DNA of 9,837 bases from an uncultured Bacteroidales bacterium (GTDB lineage Bacteria > Bacteroidota > Bacteroidia > Bacteroidales > P3), in NCBI GenBank assembly GCA_937876865.1, contig CALEFF010000087.1, forward strand, positions 1 through 9,837, written 5' to 3'. Shown in pieces: positions 5,823-9,837 of the stretch; the first letter of the stretch is position 1; each line of letters opens with the position of its first letter. The notes beneath the pieces are model-generated. The model did not search any database, was not told where the DNA came from, and saw nothing but the letters and a program-made list of their open reading frames with translations. Position numbers and translations under genes: made by a program.

Positions 5823-6525
5823 TTATAAAATAGTGTTCAAGAGATTGTAAAGGTGCAGAAACAGAGATTTGTTTTCCCTCTCTAAGCGGATAAATGTAGA
5901 GAGAATCTTTGCCAAATGCGAAAACTGAACTTTCAAATTCTGAAAAACTCATCTTTGGCTCTATGTTTGTAAAATAAGATATTACTTTTTCAAAAGATTG
6001 CTCATCAATATTCAACACTTGTGTTATTTTTAGCGGAGTATTCTTTTTTATATCGTAAGTTATCGCAAAAAAAGTGCTGTCTTTACTTGTAGTTTCAGCA
6101 CAAATCACCTCTTTTTCAAATAAAGCACTTAAAAAACCATTGTGATGTGTAACAAAAACCGTTCTTATCAATAAGTTGTGAGGTTCATTCTTTTTCCCTA
6201 TTTCTTTTAATTGAGCAATTGATTCCTTAAAAACCTTTTCGGCTTCAAGACTCATAAGCTCTATTGAGTAAGTAGTGTCTTTTGCTTTTTTAATTGGCAT
6301 TAAAACTTTTGCTTTTATTCCATTTGTAGTGTCATTTATAGAAAAACCACTCACAGTCATATTACTAAGCATATAAAGCGGTGCATCTTCGTTTAGTTTC
6401 ACACTAACTGTTTTCAAATCACTTGCTTTCTTTTCCTCTTTTTCGGAAGTTTTCTTTCCACACGAAGCAAAAACCATCGCTCCTATCACAAAAAAACAAA
6501 ATATCTTTCTCATAACTTTCATCAT
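5806..6525 (-). CDS. Predicted lipoprotein, possibly DUF3298/RsiV-like
   Basis: The 239-residue protein has a lipoprotein signal: basic start (MMKVMRK), hydrophobic core, and FASC with the lipidated Cys at 22, followed by a Lys/Glu-rich linker. I do not recognise the mature part with certainty. Residues about 134-225 (ALFEKEVICAETT, then FFAITYDIKKNTPLKITQVL, then FGKDSLYIYPLREGKQISVS) follow the hydrophobic pattern of the DUF3298 domain found in RsiV-type proteins. The usual Gly-Gly-Ala-His loop is absent, so this is only a suggestion. ATGs at 6525, 6522 and 6513 are all possible; 6525 was chosen as it follows the promoter most closely. It overlaps the muramidase gene by 17 bases, which implies co-translation. 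The product probably sits in a membrane facing the periplasm. Confidence 0.75.
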   Translation of the reverse strand: MMKVMRKIFCFFVIGAMVFASCGKKTSEKEEKKASDLKTVSVKLNEDAPLYMLSNMTVSGFSINDTTNGIKAKVLMPIKKAKDTTYSIELMSLEAEKVFKESIAQLKEIGKKNEPHNLLIRTVFVTHHNGFLSALFEKEVICAETTSKDSTFFAITYDIKKNTPLKITQVLNIDEQSFEKVISYFTNIEPKMSFSEFESSVFAFGKDSLYIYPLREGKQISVSAPLQSLEHYFINGNKE

Positions 6526-6542
6526 TGATTAATTTTCTTATG

Positions 6543-6550
6543 CAAAAATA
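6543..6550 (-). promoter_or_regulatory. -7 box of the lipoprotein-muramidase-dehydrogenase operon
   Basis: Read on the minus strand the sequence is TATTTTTG, an exact match to TAnnTTTG. Transcription would start near 6536, giving a leader of about 11 bases before the ATG at 6525. No -33 TTTG at the usual distance was found. It is back-to-back with the plus-strand box at 6594, so 6526-6625 is a divergent promoter region. Confidence 0.55.
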
Positions 6551-6593
6551 CACCTTTTTGTCAATATTTAGCGTTTTAAAGAAAAAAGAATAT

Positions 6594-6601
6594 TATCTTT
6601 G
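6594..6601 (+). promoter_or_regulatory. -7 box of the beta-CASP / thioredoxin-like / aroQ operon
   Basis: TATCTTTG matches the Bacteroidota -7 consensus. The predicted transcript start near 6608 gives a leader of about 18 bases to the ATG at 6626. This placement argues against the in-frame TTG at 6599, which would lie inside the promoter. The -33 element is not clear. Confidence 0.6.
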
Positions 6602-6625
6602 CCAAAGAAAAAAAACATAAAATCT

Positions 6626-8029
6626 ATGAAAATACAATTTTTAGGTGCTGCAAAGGAAGTAACGGGCAGTAAACATTTGATTACAACTAATAAGGGAAAG
6701 AAAATACTTTTGGATTGTGGAATGTATCAAGGTAAAGGTTTGGAAACAGATGCTTTAAACCGCGATTTAGGTTTCAATCCCGAAGAAATAGATTACTTAA
6801 TCCTTTCTCACCCTCATATAGATCACTCTGGACTAATTCCTTACATAGTAAAATTAGGATTTAAAGGCACAATATATTCTACTCCTGCCACAAGAGATAT
6901 GTGTTCTATTATGCTTGTGGATTCAGCCAGCATTCAAGAGTTAGATACTCGCACTTTCAACAAGAAACGTGCAAGACAAAATTTAGAAGCCGTTGAACCA
7001 ATTTACACAACTGCCGATGCACAAGAGGCTATGAATTATTTTGTGTCGGCTCCTTATGGAAAAAGAATTTTTATAGATGAAGATATTACTTTAAAGTTTA
7101 CTGACAATGGTCATATCCTTGGAAGTGCAACTTGCAACATAACAATAAAGGAAGATGGTAAAGAAATAAAGATTGCATTCACAGGGGACGTTGGACGATA
7201 CTCTAAAAGAATACTAAAAACCCCACAACCTTTTGAGCAAGCCGACTATATAATTATGGAATCAACATACGGAGATAGATTACATAGTGATATTGATAAA
7301 AGTGAGGAAGAATTATTGAAAGCGGTTATAGATACTTGTTGTAAAAAGAAAGGAAAACTTCTTATTCCTTCTTTTGCAATAGGTAGAGCACAAGAAATAA
7401 TTTTTGCTCTCAATAAATTATGGGAAAAAGGATTACTTCCAATGATTGATGTCTATGTTGATAGTCCTTTGAGTCTTAATGCAACAAACATAATGCGTCT
7501 TCATAGTGAATGTTTCAACGATGAAATGAAAGAATTTATGAAGACCGATCCCGATCCGTTTGGATTTGAAAAACTACACTATGTTCGCAGTACAGAAGAG
7601 AGTAAAAGACTCAACTCAACTAAGACTCCTTGCATAATTATCTCTGCTTCTGGTATGATGGAGGCTGGAAGAATAAAGCATCACATAGCAAACAACATAG
7701 AAAACCCTCGAACAACAATTTTAGGCGTAGGATATTGTGCTCCAACTACTCTTGGAAACAAAATTCTTAGAGGAGATAAACACGTTTCCATTTTCGGACA
7801 CGGCTATTATGTTAAAGCAGAGGTAAGAAGCATTGACTCCTATTCTGCACACGCCGATTACGAGGAATTGATTCGTTTCTTGGAGTGTCAAGACAAAGAA
7901 AAAATCAAAAAACTAATTCTTGTACACGGAGAAAGCAAAACACAAGAAAACTTTGCTAATACTTTAAGAGAAAGAGGTTATAATAATGTTCATATACCTG
8001 CAAAATGCGAAACATTAGTCTTAGAATAA
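6626..8029 (+). CDS. Metallo-beta-lactamase fold, beta-CASP ribonuclease (YSH1/CPSF73-like)
   Basis: The 467-residue protein has every motif of the two-zinc beta-CASP RNA nucleases. Motif 2 is SHPHIDHSG (His62, His64, Asp66, His67), motif 3 GHILGS (His163), motif 4 FTGDVGR (Asp188), then ESTYGDR. The beta-CASP cap follows (about 215-390): motif A YVDSP (Asp279) and motif B region SASGMMEAGRIKHH. Motif C is SAHAD (His409), and the C-terminal RNA-specificity segment ends with LILVHGE (His434). Such enzymes cut or trim RNA in the cytosol; this bacterial branch is related to CPSF73 and differs from RNase J. The ATG at 6626 is preferred over an upstream in-frame TTG because MKIQFLGAAKEVTGS is the normal family start and the TTG is in the promoter. 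The stop overlaps the next gene by 25 bases. The exact substrate is unknown. Confidence 0.95.
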   Translation: MKIQFLGAAKEVTGSKHLITTNKGKKILLDCGMYQGKGLETDALNRDLGFNPEEIDYLILSHPHIDHSGLIPYIVKLGFKGTIYSTPATRDMCSIMLVDSASIQELDTRTFNKKRARQNLEAVEPIYTTADAQEAMNYFVSAPYGKRIFIDEDITLKFTDNGHILGSATCNITIKEDGKEIKIAFTGDVGRYSKRILKTPQPFEQADYIIMESTYGDRLHSDIDKSEEELLKAVIDTCCKKKGKLLIPSFAIGRAQEIIFALNKLWEKGLLPMIDVYVDSPLSLNATNIMRLHSECFNDEMKEFMKTDPDPFGFEKLHYVRSTEESKRLNSTKTPCIIISASGMMEAGRIKHHIANNIENPRTTILGVGYCAPTTLGNKILRGDKHVSIFGHGYYVKAEVRSIDSYSAHADYEELIRFLECQDKEKIKKLILVHGESKTQENFANTLRERGYNNVHIPAKCETLVLE

Positions 8030-8508
8030 TTGCTTATTTTTTTTGTTGTTTAGCGTTCAATTCTTTGTTTTCGCAATCCTTTGACAAAGAAAACGACAAT
8101 CAAATTGGCGATACGGCTGTTAATTTCTCGTTTCTAAACGAAAATGGAAGGAGTGATTTATACCAACTCTTAGAAGAGAGAAATACAAATGTATTAGTAG
8201 TTTTTTATAGCCCGGAATGTGAGGATTGTCAAGCGTTAAAAAAGAAAATGGCAAAGTCTAAGAAACTAAACTCTTTGATAGAAAACAAAGAATTGACAAT
8301 TCTTGCCGTTGCTCCTGAGGTTGAACTCTCACTTTGGCAAGAATATAAAGAGCAAATGCCAAAAAATTGGATAAATTCTTATTGTGAGGACTGCGAGCCT
8401 ATAACAAAGAGTTATATTTGGACAGTCCCAACACTTTTTCTTATAAGTAAAGACAAAATTGTATTAAATAGAGATTTTAAACATCGTGAAAGAAATAAGT
8501 ATAATTAA
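8005..8508 (+). CDS. Secreted thioredoxin-fold protein with two CEDC motifs
   Basis: The 167-residue protein begins with a signal peptide (MRNISLR, hydrophobic to about residue 22, cleavage likely near LFS-Q). A TlpA/thioredoxin-like domain runs from about 35 to 155: GDTAVNFSF, then LVVFYSPECEDCQALKKKM with the redox pair Cys72/Cys75, and the cis-proline loop WTVPTLFLI (Pro142). It resembles the thioredoxin half of Bacteroidota DUF5106 proteins but lacks a long N-terminal domain. A second CEDC at 127-130 lies just before the cis-Pro loop, where relatives usually have no such pair. It probably works in the periplasm as a thiol-disulfide protein. The gene begins 25 bases before the nuclease stop and ends 23 bases inside aroQ, so all three should be translationally coupled. 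Fold is confident, partner unknown. Confidence 0.85.
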   Translation: MRNISLRIIAYFFCCLAFNSLFSQSFDKENDNQIGDTAVNFSFLNENGRSDLYQLLEERNTNVLVVFYSPECEDCQALKKKMAKSKKLNSLIENKELTILAVAPEVELSLWQEYKEQMPKNWINSYCEDCEPITKSYIWTVPTLFLISKDKIVLNRDFKHRERNKYN

Positions 8509-8908
8509 CGGTCCTAATCTTAATCTTTTAGGACAAAGAGAAGCATCTATATACGGAAGCACAAGTTTTGAGGAATATCTTGCAGTGTTAAAGAAAAAGT
8601 TTCCTAATGTAAACATATCTTACTTTCAATCAAACGTTGAGGGAGAAATTGTAACGCAAATACAAAAAGACTCTTCAAAAGACGGAATCATAATCAATGC
8701 AGGAGCCTACACACACACTTCTATTGCGATTGCAGATGCTATTTCGGCAATAAAAGCACCCGTAATTGAGGTTCATATCAGCAATATTTTAGCACGAGAG
8801 GAATTTAGACACAAATCTTTCCTTTCTCCCGTTTGTCAAGGCAGTCTTTTTGGGTTTGGAATCAAAGGCTACGAATTAGCTTTATATAACTTAGTAAACC
8901 TTTTATAG
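8486..8908 (+). CDS. aroQ: Type II 3-dehydroquinate dehydratase
   Basis: The 140-residue cytosolic enzyme converts 3-dehydroquinate to 3-dehydroshikimate, the third step of the shikimate pathway; the family forms dodecamers. INGPNLNLLGQREASIYG carries Asn11, the lid Arg18 and the catalytic Tyr23. IINAGAYTHTS (68-79) lines the active site. PVIEVHISN gives Glu95 and His97, and REEFRHKSFLSP gives the second essential Arg region. The tail GIKGYELAL is also typical. The start is a GTG at 8486, immediately before KEISIINGPNLN; no ATG precedes it in frame at a sensible distance, and length matches the family (about 140-150). The gene begins 23 bases inside the thioredoxin-like gene. Its stop shares the 6-base TTATAG with the convergent LRR gene. 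No other aro gene is in the window. Confidence 0.96.
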   Translation: MKEISIINGPNLNLLGQREASIYGSTSFEEYLAVLKKKFPNVNISYFQSNVEGEIVTQIQKDSSKDGIIINAGAYTHTSIAIADAISAIKAPVIEVHISNILAREEFRHKSFLSPVCQGSLFGFGIKGYELALYNLVNLL

Positions 8909-9733
8909 TTTAATATATTTTTTACCTTTTTTATAATACTCTAAACTTTCACAAAATTCAAATACATCTTTACCTAAGACAACATCTTGTGCAGGAATAT
9001 TAACTTCTTTTAATTCTCTGCATTGTCCAAACGCACTATCGCCTATTTTTGCTATAAAAGGTGAGAAATTAACGCTTTGTAAAGAAGAACAATTCCAAAA
9101 AGCTTGATCGCCAACTACAACTAAACTCTTTGGCAAATCAAGACTCATTAACGCAAAACAATTACCAAATGCTAAGCGATCAATGACTTCTAAACCTTGA
9201 TTAAACTCTACCGAACTCAAAGCACTGCAACCAAAAAACGCCTCTCTATCTATGGATTTCACACTGCTTGGAATTTTCACAAAACTCAAAGAAGAGCAAG
9301 ACCAAAAACAACGTTCCTCTATTGACTTTAAGGAAGAAGGAAGCGAAATAGTATATAAAGACTTACACATAAAGAAAGCCTCCTTTTCAATGTAGGCAAC
9401 AGATTGCGGAAGAGTTAAATCCACAAGTCCATCACACATATAAAAAGCACGTTTACCTATTCTGATTAAACAATTAGGAAAAATAATCTTTTTCACTTCG
9501 CTACACATATAAAACCCCTCTTCCTCAATAAGCGAAACCAAATAAGGCTTTCCCTCAATCTCAACAGAAGTTGGAATAACAAGATTTTCCGAAAGCGAAC
9601 CCCTAATACCCTTTACACTAACTTGACTTGTACCTTCTATAACGCTAAAAACAAGTCCATTTTCAGTAAGAGTTTGAGCATTTATACCACTCAAAAACAT
9701 TAAAAAACAAATAAAAAATACTACTCTTTTCAT
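8903..9733 (-). CDS. Secreted BspA-like leucine-rich-repeat protein (LRR_5)
   Basis: The 276-residue protein has a signal peptide (MKRVVFF, hydrophobic core, cleavage after NAQ at about 20). After an N-terminal strand region (to about 70) come nine consecutive F-x-x-C motifs at residues 74, 97, 120, 143, 166, 189, 212, 235 and 258, spaced exactly 23 apart. Between them run L-x-x-[VI]-x-[LI]-P-x-S-[LV]-x-x-I-x-x-x-A-F patterns. This is the BspA/Treponema LRR_5 fold, a curved solenoid that usually binds proteins or surfaces. The end (YYKKGKKYIKL) is short and basic; no type IX secretion C-terminal domain or cell-wall anchor is visible, so it may stay in the periplasm or be released. Its stop codon overlaps aroQ on the other strand. 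Ligand unknown. Confidence 0.92.
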   Translation of the reverse strand: MKRVVFFICFLMFLSGINAQTLTENGLVFSVIEGTSQVSVKGIRGSLSENLVIPTSVEIEGKPYLVSLIEEEGFYMCSEVKKIIFPNCLIRIGKRAFYMCDGLVDLTLPQSVAYIEKEAFFMCKSLYTISLPSSLKSIEERCFWSCSSLSFVKIPSSVKSIDREAFFGCSALSSVEFNQGLEVIDRLAFGNCFALMSLDLPKSLVVVGDQAFWNCSSLQSVNFSPFIAKIGDSAFGQCRELKEVNIPAQDVVLGKDVFEFCESLEYYKKGKKYIKL

Positions 9734-9753
9734 ATTAAAAATTATTGTTTTTA

Positions 9754-9761
9754 CAAAGGTA
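9754..9761 (-). promoter_or_regulatory. -7 box of the LRR protein gene
   Basis: On the minus strand the sequence is TACCTTTG, the same octamer as the ftcD box at 1013. A start near 9747 leaves a leader of about 14 bases before the ATG at 9733. A ten-base TTTCTTAGAA lies upstream of both boxes (9768-9777 here, 989-998 at ftcD), at different distances. No clear -33 TTTG was found. Confidence 0.65.
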
Positions 9762-9784
9762 GAATTTTTCTAAGAAAAAATAAA

Positions 9785-9822
9785 AAAAAGCGAAGAAAAA
9801 AATATTTTTTTCTTCGCTTTTT
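9785..9822. terminator. Perfect 38-bp palindrome, probable bidirectional terminator
   Basis: Two 19-base arms centred between 9803 and 9804 pair without mismatch. The GC-containing core is GCGAAG (9790-9795) against CTTCGC (9812-9817), flanked by A and T runs. Read on the minus strand it ends in eight T residues (9782-9789), so it could end a minus-strand gene beyond the right edge; on the plus strand five T residues follow. No plus-strand gene inside the window leads into it. Confidence 0.75.
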
Positions 9823-9837
9823 GAAATTATTTCTTTG

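Noticed and set aside
6599..6625. Upstream TTG start for the beta-CASP nuclease, adding nine residues
   Set aside because: The TTG is part of the TATCTTTG promoter box, so it would not be in the mRNA, and the ATG at 6626 gives the normal family N-terminus.
703..9837. 14-bp inverted copies at 703-716 and 9824-9837 as ends of a mobile element
   Set aside because: There is no transposase or integrase between them, no target duplication is visible, and the right copy sits at the window edge. The motif also recurs at 979 in a promoter region.

Overview
The window joins two kinds of DNA. Bases 1 to about 700 are GC-rich and end in the 3' part of an RNA polymerase beta' gene (rpoC) that does not look like a Bacteroidota rpoC; Fibrobacterota is my best guess for the source, from memory of the family only. 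From about 700 to the end the DNA is AT-rich, with A/T-ending codons, promoter -7 boxes of the TAnnTTTG type and very short leaders, all typical of Bacteroidota (probably an uncultured Bacteroidales from a gut-like community). The break falls between the rpoC stop codon and a 21-bp repeat block. A chimeric metagenome contig is the simplest explanation; lateral transfer is the alternative.

Layout: (1) 2-577, rpoC 3' end. (2) 578-1064, a gene-free stretch with the composition break, a 21-bp direct repeat array, a long nested inverted repeat and the ftcD promoter. (3) 1065-2765, a fused formiminotransferase-cyclodeaminase of histidine breakdown and folate metabolism, closed by a strong intrinsic terminator. 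(4) 2835-4136, xseA-xseB, both subunits of exonuclease VII. (5) 4131-6525 on the minus strand, a three-gene operon: lipoprotein, membrane-anchored GH25 muramidase, D-2-hydroxyacid dehydrogenase. (6) 6526-6625, a divergent promoter region. (7) 6626-8908 on the plus strand, three overlapping genes: beta-CASP metallo-beta-lactamase ribonuclease, secreted thioredoxin-fold protein, aroQ. (8) 8903-9733 on the minus strand, a secreted leucine-rich-repeat protein whose promoter lies next to a perfect 38-bp palindrome.

Most genes are housekeeping: RNA processing or decay (beta-CASP), DNA repair (exonuclease VII), shikimate pathway (aroQ), folate one-carbon supply (ftcD). The envelope genes are the lipoprotein-muramidase pair, the thioredoxin-like protein and the LRR protein. 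Both convergent gene pairs meet in the same 6-bp overlap, TTATAG. I see no CRISPR array, transposase, tRNA, rRNA or defence system. The best leads are the structured DNA at 699-925, the lipoprotein-muramidase overlap and the composition break; none amounts to a clearly new system.
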